Source: Datura wrightii
Taxonomy: Eukaryota > Streptophyta > Magnoliopsida > Solanales > Solanaceae
Direction: 5' to 3'
Length of the DNA stretch: 64,000 bases
NCBI GenBank assembly: GCA_035772735.1
Contig: JASDFA010000007.1
Span: 148,613,001 to 148,677,000 of the forward strand
A program made the position numbers and the translations under genes. Below, piece by piece: positions 12,431-24,123 of this stretch; within the stretch, counting starts at the first letter, position 1, and each line of letters starts with the position of its first letter. A model generated the notes under the pieces. The model ran no database searches and was not told where the DNA came from. It was given only the letters and a program-made list of their open reading frames with translations.

Positions 12431-13180
12431 AAAATAAAGCAAGCATGGTCTAGATAATCTGCCAAAATACAAATAAAGATACCTAATTCAAAGGTCATGG
12501 AAACTCTCAACACTTTGTGCATTACAAGGGAAAGTTCATTAAAAGATTGACTATGCATTTTAGGAACTTAATCCTATCTCACAGCAAGCAAAGTAGCCAA
12601 GTATTGACAATATAGTGGCTAATCCAAAGATCAAACCGAAACAACTCATTGAAAATTGATCCAATGAGAGGTCATACCAATTGTAGGAATGTTTGGACTT
12701 AGCATGCTAATGCTTCTAAAAGAACATTGATATTATATTACTTTACCTCAATATCAACATTCACGAAGATAAACTTGATAACTAAAATCTACATTAGCTC
12801 TTCAGCTAATACCGAACAAACAAGCTGACAAGCAAGGAACTAGCGGCTGATGCATAACATATGGAAGAATGACACAAGATAACAAAAGTAGACTGATTCC
12901 AAAATTATTATCAAGCATGTAAAGTTATAGAAACTCTTGATTCATTCATGAGGCTTTTCAAGGTTATCTAAAAGCAGCTTAAACCAACTTGTTTTTATAA
13001 TCAACGTATTGAGTAAAAAGAAGTAGTATTTTAACTAAAAATTGTATAATTGGGCCTTCAGCTGCCGTTAACAAACAAACCATGAAAGCATCAACTCAAT
13101 AACAATGCTACAAATTCAAAGATTTAGCATTTAACTGAAAACATGTTTTCTTTATTTGTATGGACGAGAAAATTCAAGTC

Positions 13181-13333
13181 CCAAATTTAACATGGTTATG
13201 GATAGCCGAAGGATTCACAAGAAACATAAAGTGTTTTCTTCGTGACAACAACCCTTTGAACCCTTTTTTCCTTTGATATCACTTCTCTGTTTCACATTAA
13301 TCCTTCTGCTATCCATAACCATGTAAAATTATG
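13181..13333 (-). ncRNA. MIR6027: MIR6027 microRNA precursor (canonical copy)
   Basis: On the minus strand the 22 nt at 13196-13217 begin TGAATCCTTCGGCTATCC and match, as I recall it, the whole mature Solanaceae miR6027-3p. The opposing arm at 13295-13316 begins ATGGATAGCAGAAGG and is the 5p strand. The two form a duplex with few mismatches and exact 2-nt 3' overhangs, as expected of DCL processing. The loop between the arms is 77 nt, and the lower stem continues through CATGG and an AAATTT-rich segment. miR6027 belongs to the 22-nt Solanaceae microRNAs reported to target NLR immune-receptor transcripts, and 22-nt microRNAs can trigger phasiRNA production. Processing and targets in this genome are inference. 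A TATA box and leader-like sequence lie about 300 nt upstream on the same strand. Confidence 0.9.
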
Positions 13334-13427
13334 AAAAAATAAAGAAAACATGTTCCAGATAACCTGTCAAAATCTACATAAACATAGCAAACATAGCTCA
13401 ATTCAAAAATAAAATGAAGAAGGATAA

Positions 13428-13515
13428 CTTTCTCTAACGATCTACAACAATGAACAATTATGAAAAAAGAACAATAAAGAGAGCATGCTTCAGATATTTG
13501 CTTAATCTAAATAAA
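13428..13515 (-). repeat. Partial fourth copy of the MIR6027 precursor flank
   Basis: The segment shares with the canonical precursor's outer 5' flank the ordered phrases ATAAACATAGCA, CAGATA, CATG, AATAAAGA and AATTATGAAAAAA. It has no miR/miR* region. It looks like a truncated tandem copy of the repeat unit, lying between the canonical hairpin and the promoter. Confidence 0.55.
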
Positions 13516-13551
13516 CATAGCAAAATGAAAAGATGAATAAGAAAACTTAAG

Positions 13552-13642
13552 AGGGAGGCGGAGGCGGAGGCGGCGGCAGCTGAGTGAAAGAACCCTAATT
13601 TTGCGAGATGCAAAGTTGTGAACCAAAGGCAAGGTATATATA
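13552..13642 (-). promoter_or_regulatory. TATA box and leader of the MIR6027 primary transcript (predicted)
   Basis: On the minus strand TATATATA at 13635-13642 is followed about 45-60 nt later by AAAATTAGGGTT and then a CCGCCGCCTCCGCC low-complexity run (about 13554-13580). This layout is common in plant 5' leaders and stands out against the AT-rich spacer. Transcription would start near 13605 and run through the three hairpins. No long ORF opens here, consistent with a non-coding primary transcript. Confidence 0.5.
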
Positions 13643-13659
13643 GGGAGCAATTTTATATA

Positions 13660-16280
13660 TTGAATAATAGCATTTTTAGTCCCTAAATTTTAACTTTAGT
13701 CCTTGTATTATGATTTGGTAGATTTAGTATTAAAATAATTAAAAATGTGCACTTTTTGATCCTTTTATGTTGAAATTATGTTATATTTAAATCATTTTTA
13801 TAGGTACATTACTCTCAAATATCATGAACTGATTAACACTTCAGGAAATTTGTGATTAATTACAAGCAATGGGATCGAAACTATACGTTTCAAGTAATTA
13901 AAAGTTAAATGTCCTTAATCTAATATTATAAGGATTAAAACTAAAATTTTATTAGTAATTAAGAAATCAAAAGTACTATTAAACCTTTTCATAAAGTTGC
14001 AAAATTTTTAATAAAAATTGTTTCGGGTTTATTTTTCATTCTTTAAATGTACTTTTGAGCATATCTAATTATTTAAATTTGCTAAAATAGAACATATTTG
14101 ATCCAACTAATAGAATGAGATTTTTTTTGGAAATAAAACTAATGATATTAATATATGTGCATCCCACGGGGATTGTGGTAATAGTTACATGGAACTTGAT
14201 TTGACAGAAAAATTGTTAAGTGTGTGAAAAAAGTCTTATATTGATAGTTGGAAAAAATTAGAGAAATACATATAAAATATAACAATACTCTTTACTAGCG
14301 ATTGAACATAGATTCTAAAGAATTTTTTGAAATTTGAATGTAGTTTGATTTGGTCATGAAATTGTGTTTGATTATCATATTTAGCAAAGTATATTTGAAA
14401 TAAAGGTCATATTTAGATGTACTTTTTCTGAAAATATGAAACATGATACGGAGGGGAGAATGAGTACTAATTAACTATGATCTAGTGATAAAAATGTATG
14501 TCTTATATATTTATTAGGTTGATAAATATCAATGGAGTTAAAGTTGAAATTGTGGTCACTCGAGGGAAATAATTTTTTAGCTTCTTACAATTTTATTTTA
14601 TTTTTTTAGTTTTATGACTTTTTTAAAGGATATCTCATTTTTACATGTAAAAGATATGAAAAGATCATTTTCCTCTATTTAAATTGTATAGGGCAAGAGA
14701 TCTCACTTCCTTACCAAGCAAACCGATCAACATATGAATATATGAGAATTAATTTTTTAGGTCCATTACAATTTTATTTTTTTTTTGTTTTACGATTTTT
14801 TTACATTAAATCTTCATTTTTGCATCTAAAAGATTTGAAAATGCCACTTTCTAGTTTCTTCTATTCTTTTTATAAGATGCCAAAAAATCATTTTTCCTCT
14901 ACAAATGTAATGAGGGTAAAATTATTTTGACATAATCAATGTAATTAAGTTATGCCTGGAAATGAATGTATCTCATGAATCACTATATTAGCCAGAGTAC
15001 CAAGAAAAACTAAGTGCAGAACTGAAGATTTTGTCAATACATTGTATAGATGCTTCGATTCACAAGAGGTAAAGCCACAGATTGTGACTCTTCATTGATA
15101 TTTTGGATAAAAAAACATAGGTAAGATGACAAGGACTGGCACCTAGGTGTGGACCAGAACTCACCTGTCAAACTACGTGTTGAGCTAATCCAGTTTAAAA
15201 GCATTTTTAATAAGATGTTACATCACCTCGTGCCGCCTCACTAGCTTCTTTTTGTATGTGTCTTTAAATTGTCGGGTCTCATAAAGGGGTAAATCGAGCC
15301 TCACGCCATCTTTCTGCCATCTTCATACTCGTACACACAATAATATGAATATACTACATATGATACAAATTATACATGGTGATAATATCAAATCAGTTTG
15401 ACACAATTTAACCTATCGTATCAAGTTACTAAATTACATTTATTATAAATTATTACTCAGTTATCCTGATGTAATTTTATAAATATTCTCCATACTATAG
15501 GGTATAAAATTGAACTGTCAATACTTTTGTTCAATCTCAATACAATGATTCCATCTGTTGGTTATGGTGAAGACTATTTTTTATATATTGAAGTCAACTT
15601 CCAGTCTTCCATATATTTTTTTCCTGTTGGAATTTGTAAAATCAAGCCATAGGTATTGACAATTTCTTACTCATTCTAGTTGACAATCAACAAGAAGAAA
15701 TTATATTCTATGAAAATAATCTTAGAAAGATCTTCTGAATTTCATTTACCGAGCGTTATTTTTTTACTGATCTCCTGTGAAAATGACGATATAACTAAAA
15801 GAACATTTGTTATATATATAAAGCCAACGTCTCCAATCAATATCTTTTGTGTCCATACTGGATGGTACCTCTTGTAAGTTGAAAGCTTATATTAGCTGTT
15901 ATTGAAAAGGATAGTCTAGTGGGTGACTCCAACCATGGACCTAGTTATACTATTTTAAGGAGTTTCAAGATTATAATATCTTCTCCCTTTTTTTAAGGAG
16001 TTTAAGTTATATATATCGTCAGTATAAAGAATTTTTTATACTATCAGGTTACATGTATCTGTTATAGCAAGTAACTTGTCTTATTTTCAAGATTATAAAT
16101 CCAACGTCTCAAGAAGATTTATTTGTTCATATCATTTAGATGACTTGATAGAGTAAAAAAATCTCAATGGAACATTATTGGACAACAACAAGTTCTAATA
16201 TCAACTAAAGAAAGGCCTTATCTTGGAAATGAGGATTCTTGTGATGTACTTTACATATGAGATACAATAATATTTTCCTT
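13660..16280. other. AT-rich spacer between MIR6027 promoter and TMK gene; no gene seen
   Basis: No conserved coding frame is visible. A diverged tandem pair of about 120 bp (about 14570-14690 and 14747-14860, both with TTTTTTAG, ACAATTTTATTTT and a degenerate AAAAGAT-TTGAAAA stretch) is the only repeat I could define. A moderately GC-richer block at 15120-15330 was not recognised. Confidence 0.4.
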
Positions 16281-16284
16281 ATAT

Positions 16285-16388
16285 ACAACAACTTACCCAG
16301 TGTAGTCCCAAAAGAAATGAGATTTGGGAGGGTAGAGTGTATGTAGACTTTATCCCTACTCAGAGGCAGAGAGGTTGTTTCCGATAAA
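16285..16388 (-). mobile_element. TS-type SINE
   Basis: On the plus strand this reads ACAACAACTTACCCAGTG, a GGGAGGGTAGAGTG block, and GAGAGGTTGTTTCCGATA. This is the reverse complement of the 3' part of the TS SINE, a tRNA-Lys-derived Solanaceae family ending in TTG repeats. It lies a few hundred bases downstream of the TMK stop codon. Confidence 0.75.
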
Positions 16389-16635
16389 ATTTTCCAAATA
16401 ATTAATCAAAGTGAGGATCTCAGCTGATAAACAGTTTCCATTCATCACTATACCATATCTACATCCCACAGAACTTAAACACTATACATTGAATTGAAAT
16501 TTCTACAAACAAAAATGAAAGAAAACAAAGATTGACAGGATCAAAATATCACACAACAGAAACAAAAATGCTATCCACATTTACTGAATAGGATAATCAG
16601 ATCAACTACACTAGAAGTAGTGCAGTACCTTTTTT

Positions 16636-19600
16636 TCATCTACCGTCAACTGATGTAAAGGACTCAGCAAATCCAGTAGGCCTTGCAGGGATACTACCCT
16701 TAGTGTCTTCAAGGTCGACGCAACTCAAGTCTTTCCCTTCTGATTCTTGCCAGCCCTTTACCATTTGATTCAGTGGAAGACTGTAATCGATACCAAAATC
16801 GTCGTCTGTATCTTCCTCAAGAGGCTTCCATTTCTCAACAAGCGGGGCGAGCACATTCACGGCATGGGACATGTCAGGGCGTTGGCCGGGCTCTCTTGCT
16901 GTGCAGTGACCAGCAAGTTCTGCAACAGTACAGATGCTCTCAAATGTACTCTCCTGTTTCACATCCAGAGCTGGATCAATGGCTGCAATAAGTTTCTCTT
17001 TAGAGGATTTGATGTTCCAGAACCATGCAACTAAGTATTGGCTCTCATTAGGTCTGTCCTCATCAAGTGCCATCCATCCAGTTAACAACTCCATTAGGAC
17101 CACACCGAAACTAAAAACATCGGCTTTTGTGGTGATTTTACCAGTAACTGTATCAAAACAGCAAGCTAATTGAGTTAGCAAAGCAGCAGATGGGAAAGAC
17201 AGGATCATCTAAAGCAAATCCTAGGTGTCTACAAGAATAGTCATTAAAATTAATACTCAATATCATCTTATTGGTGAACAGATTTACTAGGTGACATGAG
17301 ATTTAATAAGACTGACTAAATAGTCCACATCTTGATCCTGGCATTTTAGTTTAAGGTCATTTGGTGTTAGGTGGAATGAGAAAATGAAAGAAATCATTAT
17401 AAGAATTCTTGAAGATGCCCAGAACTTGAATACACAACTGAAGTCATCACATATTTTTGCTTGTAGATTAGACCTGAGACCAATCATGTCCCATATCCAC
17501 GGAACTTAACTTAATCCACCCTAAAACAGACGACAGTAACTAAACTATCTGAGTTTTATGTAACTGTATCCATACCAAAGAGAACATCAAATGGCAAATA
17601 GAATATCATTTTCCTGTTTTACAAAAAATTGTCATGTTAGGAATATAAAGAACTGGAAATGAAATGCGTACCTGCATATTCAGGTGCTAAATATCCGAAA
17701 GTTCCAGCTAGCCTGGTGACGACAGAGTTCTTCTCTCCATCAGGAGCAAGTTTCACAAGACCGAAGTCTGATACTTTTGCTCGGAAATCATCAGTCAGCA
17801 AGATATTTGAGGGCTTGAGATCTCTGTGTATGAAGCATTGATGAGCCAGCGTATGCAGATACTCCATTCCTCTAGCAACGTCTAATGCAATATTCAGCCT
17901 CCTCTTCCACGAAAGAGGCTCCAAGTTCAAGCTTTTCCATTGGAAAAGATGCTTGCTAAGAGCACCTTGTGGCATGTGTTCATAAACCAGAATTCGTTCA
18001 TTGCCTTCAACAGAATATCCCAATAGAGACACTAAATTCCTATGTCTGACTTTGGAAAGAACAGAAATTTCAGATCGAAATTCATCCAACGCGTTGCTGC
18101 TAATTACTCCAGCCTCCATTCTTTTGACAGCTATTTTTGTTCCATCATCTAATTCTCCTTTATAAACCACTCCAAAACCACCACGCCCAAGTTCATTTTC
18201 TGGGGCAAAGTTATTGGTTACATTTCTTAGTACTTGAACTGATATGACCAAATTGCCAGCTTCCATCACTGGGTATTTACCACTGTGTATGCTGGAAGAA
18301 CCGCTTCCAGTCAGTATCGAAAGATTTCCTTTAGTTTCATCGGCTAGTGCAATCTTGACCATGCGATCCGAATCAGAAGGATCTCTAGGATGAACCATAA
18401 GTGAAGTTGGACCTTTGCGCCTATCCATACTCCTCTTCCGGACATAAACATATAATGGAATAGCAAGAGAAACTAAAAATGCAAAACATGTTATAGGAAC
18501 CAAAAAAATGACTAACTTAGACTTAGAAGATCTTGGCTTATTGGTCGACGAAGAGGGTGAAGCACCAGAGTATGTACTATTCTTTTGTGAAGGACTTGCT
18601 CTAAGAGGACTAGAATTCAGTAGAGAATTTCCGCTCAGGACGAGTTTCAAGGGAGCAGCAAATTTTGGTAGAGGAAGAGAAATGTGGTTATTGCTCAAAT
18701 CAAGCAGAACCAAATGTTTCAAGCTAGTCCAACTAGATGGAATAGAGCCAGAAATATTGTTATATTCAAGATAAATATGTGTAAGAGAATCTAATTTTGC
18801 AATTGAAGGACTCAGTGTACCGGAAAGATTGGACTTAGGCAAGTTTATCACAATGACCTTTTGGTTAATGTCACAGCTTAATCCCCACCACGGCCCATCA
18901 CAGGGGTTATCTCCTGACCATGATTCAACAAGCTTAGATGGATAATTCAACTCATCAAGGAATTCTAAAAGTGCCATAACCTCTGGTGCACAAACTGCAC
19001 CTGTTTTGGTTTGACAAAAAGAGTTGGATTTATAACTTACATTTGTAGCCTTGAACTCTGGTATTGGACCCATGAAATGATTATTATTCAAATCAAGATG
19101 GCCTAATGGCATATTTGCTAAGGATTCAGGAATTAAACCAACAAGATCATTGCTATTGACATTAAGATCCTGCAGATATGTCAAATTACCAATTTCCTTT
19201 GGAATTTTACCTGAAAAATGGTTCCCATGAAGCCAAAGACTTGTGAGTGATCCCATTGTTGAAACAATATCAATTGAACCACTCATGCCATCACCAGACT
19301 GATCATTCAACCAAAGCATCTTGAGCTCAGAGTCCTTAAAAGTACCTGGAATAGTCCCCGAAAGCCGATTCTTGGACAACAACAGTACATCTAAAGAAGA
19401 CATATTTCCAAGAAACTCAGGCAAAGAACCAGCTAAATTGCAGTTCATCAAAGTCAGGTTAGTCAATTGAGCTGAATTTTGCAACTCATTAGGCAAAGAC
19501 CAACCAGTGGTGGCATTCAGAGGATTGCCATCCAATGCCAACACTTCTAAACTCACAAGCCCATTGAAGAAATCTGACGGAATACTATCAAACTGGTTGA

Positions 19601-19973
19601 AATCCAAGAAAGCATACCGCAACTCAGACAACCCACTAAAAGATGGTAACTTTCCACTAAATTGGTTCCTCTGCAACCCCAAATTTGTCAATTTAGACAA
19701 CTGATTAAATTTCTGAGGCAAAGGGCCTTTTAACCCCAAACCCATAACTTGAATCTGTTGAATTCTGCTTCCAGCACAAATTAGGTGAGGCCAAGATGGA
19801 GGACCACAAGGGTCATCACCATTAACTGGCCATTCCAAAAGCTCTGGATTCTCCAACCCTTTTCTGAACTCATTGATAATGGCCAAGTCATTGGGGTCTG
19901 TAACACTGTAAGCAACTGAAAAAAGTGAAACAAAGAGTGTTAGAGCAAACCCCATTTGCTGAACAGCCTCCAT
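16636..19973 (-). CDS. TMK-type LRR receptor-like kinase, 2 exons, 937 aa
   Basis: This is a plasma-membrane receptor kinase of the TMK family, which in Arabidopsis acts in auxin-linked growth and cell expansion. Exons are 17672-19973 and 16636-17147, joined across a 524-nt GT-AG intron that falls between EYA and VTGK in the activation segment. The start chosen is the ATG at 19971-19973 (MEAVQQMGFALTLF), because it opens directly into a signal peptide of about 23 residues; an ATG 14 codons upstream would put a polar stretch in front. Order of domains: LRR block at about 60-310, a Cys-containing island at about 320-370 (VCAPE, GDNPCDGPWWGLSC), a second LRR block at about 375-450, a Ser-rich linker, a membrane span at about 487-510 and a kinase. 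Kinase motifs are complete: GRGGFG at 596-601, Lys617, HRD with Asp718, DFG at 736-738 and GTFGYLAPEY from 757. Length and C-terminus (SFTSVDGR) fit the family near 940 residues. It is predicted active. Confidence 0.95.
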
Positions 19974-20014
19974 TGATGATGATTCCACCAAGAACGACTG
20001 GACATGTATTGACA

Positions 20015-23000
20015 ATAATCACATAATCAAGAAAGTTATTTTCTTGTGCCAACTAATAGCTGTTTTTGTACAACCCCATGTTAGAATTTAGACAAGGAGA
20101 GGTGGGAAACATGGGTTTCAGATCACTACAACCCGAGAATAATGGTGAAATGGAGACAGAGAGAGTGTGATAATTGGAGTGAGAAACTCTACACTAAGGA
20201 GTTTCACTTTGTGTTGCATAATAAAACAATTCTGACTCAGTCCCAAACAAGTCCTGAGTATAATATATAATAAATATAAAATTCATAAATTTTAAATTCT
20301 CGCGCTAAATATAATTAATACAAGTGGTATGATTGATGGAAGAACATTATTACAGAATTAAAAGAAGAAAAATCTGCTTGTGAAGATTTGAGAGCAAGTG
20401 ATGACCATAAAAAGTGGATCTTCCATTGAAAGGTTTTATTATGCAAATATAAAATGCAGTTAGTGGAGGGAAAATTGTGCCTGATTTTCTGGGCATTATG
20501 AAGTAAGTGATATTGGCCTTAGGAAATGTTATGACAGGGACATCATTGTCTTTTTCAAAAGAAAAAAAAAATGATTTTACATTTCATTACCTATATAACT
20601 GTAAGCACATGATTCAAGTCTTTTTTATTTGCCTTTTTTAAGGAAAAAAGATTCTGGAATTGCTCGGCCTTCGTTTTCCGTATAATTCAGATTAATTATT
20701 TTATTAAAAATTAAAGGTACGAAAAGGACGCGAAAGTTAAAAATTAATAACTTATGAAATAAAATAAGGATCAAAATAATGGAGTATACATCTAAAAGTG
20801 AAAGAATGTTGTGAAAGTAGTTTTGTTTTCAATATATTTTGTTTTGATTTTCCAAAAATAATTCTTTTTTTTACAAATTAGATATCGGTAATTTTCAATA
20901 ATAACATACTCCGTATAATTTTACACATAATATCTGAAAAAGATAAAATATATACGGCATTTATCTCCACTTCAAAAGGCCTTGAATTAAGCAACCCATA
21001 TCAAAACAGTTCATAATACAATAGTAAAATAAACCTAGCAAATAATTAAAAAATCAGTACATAACATTCAAACATAAAATTAAAAAAATAAGAAAAATAA
21101 TGTATGATCGAAGAAAAAAATAACAAACCGTAATAAAAATTGAAAGATAATAAAACTACAAGACTAATACCAGTGCTATTCTTTTTTATAGAAGAAATGT
21201 CATGTTGGCTTATTTATGCAAATATCTTTTTTTTAGGTAATCATTTAAAAATTTTCTTTATTTTTAAAAGTTGTCAACATGAGTAATTACCCTTCCAATA
21301 GTATTAAATTCAAATTTAATATTTACTCATTTGTTTAATCTTATAAATAAAACTAGACTCTTTTAGATAATAGTCTAACCTTCTCTTATGACATTTTCAA
21401 TTTGTTCAAAAATAGTTTTAGTACCGTAACTCAAAAAATCTACAAAAAATAAAAGAAGGGTCCTTTACAAAATACCCGTTCCCGTTGCAACTCTTTTCAA
21501 GAAAATGACATTTTTTTATTTTTTAAAAAATTAAATAAAAGAAATTATTTTATCAAATTTTTTATGTGTAAAAATAAAAATTTATTATAAAAAAATCATA
21601 ACGATAAACTTTTTTTTTATAAAGAACTAAAAAATATCATTTCTTCAGCTCTTTTCGTGTTAGGTAAATTACAATTTTGCCCATGGTTTAGTTCTAATTC
21701 AAGCAGATCCACGTGGATGCCACATTTACCACCATGCTCGTGAGTGGTCAATCATTGAGAGACCACTTCCCGGCATGTGGGACTGTTTCACAAATTGTCT
21801 TTTAATGAAAATATAAATTACACCCCCTCAATATCAGAAAATACCACTTAACCCCCTTGTTAAAAAAAACATGTCTTTTATCTCCTTTTATAAATTACAC
21901 CCTCCGACAATAAAATTATATAATTATATAATAAAATATTATAAATAATGAATAATTTTTATGAAAAAATCTGACTATATTTGTTTTTCTTGCTTTTTTC
22001 TCTAAATAATTTATTATAATACATACTCATTCGTGATAATAAAATAATTTGTCAAATTTCATAAGAAAACAGGATTATAATTGTTCTGTGTTCATATTTT
22101 CTACTCTTTTAACATTTTTCAAGAGAACAAATAAGTATCTTTATCATCTTTCATTTAATCTTTGAGATTGCGAAAATTTAAAGATAAGATAAACTTTTAG
22201 GTTCAATAAGACAAACAGCGTTACGATTGAATCTTGTCTTTTACGTTTGAAGTCTTTGATTTTCTGTCAATAAAACCAAAAAGAAAAAAAGATTGTAAAA
22301 AATCAACTAATTTTAAAAAGAAAAAAAAAAACTTGGACTATCCATGTGATAATATACTGTGATGAATATAATGAATGCACGTTATTGGACATATTCGATC
22401 AATCATTCACCTCACAAACACTATTGCTATAATGGCCAATAGGTTACCTTTTCTACGTGTATTTTTATAATTTTTTTTGATTTTTTATTTGATATTTAAT
22501 ATTAATATAAGAAAATTATACGAGGCAACAAATTAAGACCTTATATTTATTTGAAATAGCAGTAGTTTAATAAAAATAAATATAAAAAAAAGCTACACAA
22601 TCTAGTGATAGCTTGGAGTTTTATAGCGCAGATATGCGCAGAAATAATTAGACAGAGATATTGTATATGAGCACATACACTTATAAGTGCAAAAATAATG
22701 TTCCTGCTATATATTGTTACGCACATGAATACGGTATATTTCGCTACAGCGATATTGTATACGCACGGATACACTTATTATGCGTGCGAATACAGTATAT
22801 CCGCCATCTTTTGAAACTAAAATGTTGTTGCATTTTTGTAATTAAGCAAAATCTCGTTGTCTTTCATAAATCTGGGCCCGCATATAGTGCTATAATACTC
22901 CTTATGAAATTTTCTCTACTTATATTGCCACTGATATACAAATATACCATGTGTAAGACCTATTCAAGAAGAAAACGATCTTTAACAAGATTTCTTTCAT

Positions 23001-24120
23001 ATTCAAGACTCAAATCTAATATTTTTAATTATTAAAGATAGAAAAATCATATTCATCCTGTCATAATTCTTTTAAATACATTTCATTATGGCAACTTTTA
23101 ATCCCTTTTTTCATTCTAATTAATTATAAATTAAATTATGTCATAATAATTAAAAAAATCAAAAGAAACCTTTTTTTTTTTTGGTATTTATAAATTATAG
23201 CACTATATATTGATATGACCTGATGATGCAAAGCTGGCTTTTTGGTATCATCACCCCAAAAAATAGCAGACATAACAAATCCCCCACAGATCTTAACATT
23301 ATACTTTTTATTTGCATAACATGAGAGGTTACTTGAGTTTAAAGGGTCAAAAAGTTTGGGCCATTTTAGCACTTTTCTATTTTTCTTTTCTGTTCTTTTT
23401 TTTTTCCTTTTAAAAAAAGTATATATTATAAATTAGTTAATTGATAGAATATTTCTTTATCTATTATTTAAATTCGGTATTGGAAGTACTACTAATTTGG
23501 GCTTTCTTTCAAAAAACGAAATTTCGGTTAAAGATTTTTATTGATATTACTTTTGAATCGTACATGAGAAGGATTAATAAACAGACGATATAAAAATTCT
23601 GTAAAAATTCGATATGATATATTCTACAAAATAAATCTATAAGTAATTTATTGGAGTAAATAAATAAATTTTTTGTACGAGTTGCTTTTTAAATGGATTG
23701 ATGTTTAATTTGCCCCTCATATGTTAAGTGTTTAATTTTTGTATATGTTGTTTAGTTAATGAAACTTTGTAGATTAAAGTTGTTTATTATTTTTAGTATC
23801 AAAGACATAATTTATGAGATAATATAATACAAAAATATAAAATTATGATCTTTCAAAAAATTATTTATTATTTTAATATTAAAATTATTTTCAATTACGT
23901 ATTTATTTCTTAAAATACTAAAAAAAATAAAAATTAAAAACTATTAAATTTGTGAACCAAAATTAAAGAAAACACCAAAAGGCCATTTGTGTGAATGACC
24001 CCAAATAAACAAGGCAATATAGCCCATCCAACTTGGATTATGACATCATGGCCCAATTCTTTTTGAAGGTTCATTCCCCAGTAACATGCACTAGACATGT
24101 TTATGCTATTTACTTTTTTC
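20015..24120. other. AT-rich spacer upstream of the TMK gene
   Basis: The first few hundred bases should hold the TMK 5' UTR and promoter; a CT-rich leader (reverse of GGAGACAGAGAGAGTG) lies at 20152-20167. No gene is supported further out. At 21715-21785 there is a small hairpin-prone segment (GAGTGGTC with GACCACTT, and CATGC with GCATG). A degenerate repeat array lies at 22620-22800. ORFs at 22547-23372 look like chance frames in AT-rich DNA. Confidence 0.4.
22620..22805. repeat. Degenerate array of GATATTGTATA/GCACGAATAC units
   Basis: Short phrases recur in shuffled form: GATATTGTATA twice (about 22659 and 22751), GCAC(A/G)(T/G)GAATAC-like twice, ACACTTAT twice, and GCGCAG or GCGTGCG nearby. 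The composition is richer in CG dinucleotides than the flanks. It may be a decayed tandem repeat or a transposon end. No family was recognised. Confidence 0.4.
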
Positions 24121-24123
24121 GAG

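Noticed and set aside
11360..12457. Open frames of 60-67 codons in the MIR6027 cluster (11360-11542 and 12254-12457)
   Set aside because: They lie on the opposite strand to the hairpins, have no family features, and are not conserved between the tandem copies.
16747..17173. Plus-strand open frames over the TMK second exon
   Set aside because: They are shadows of the TMK kinase exon on the other strand.
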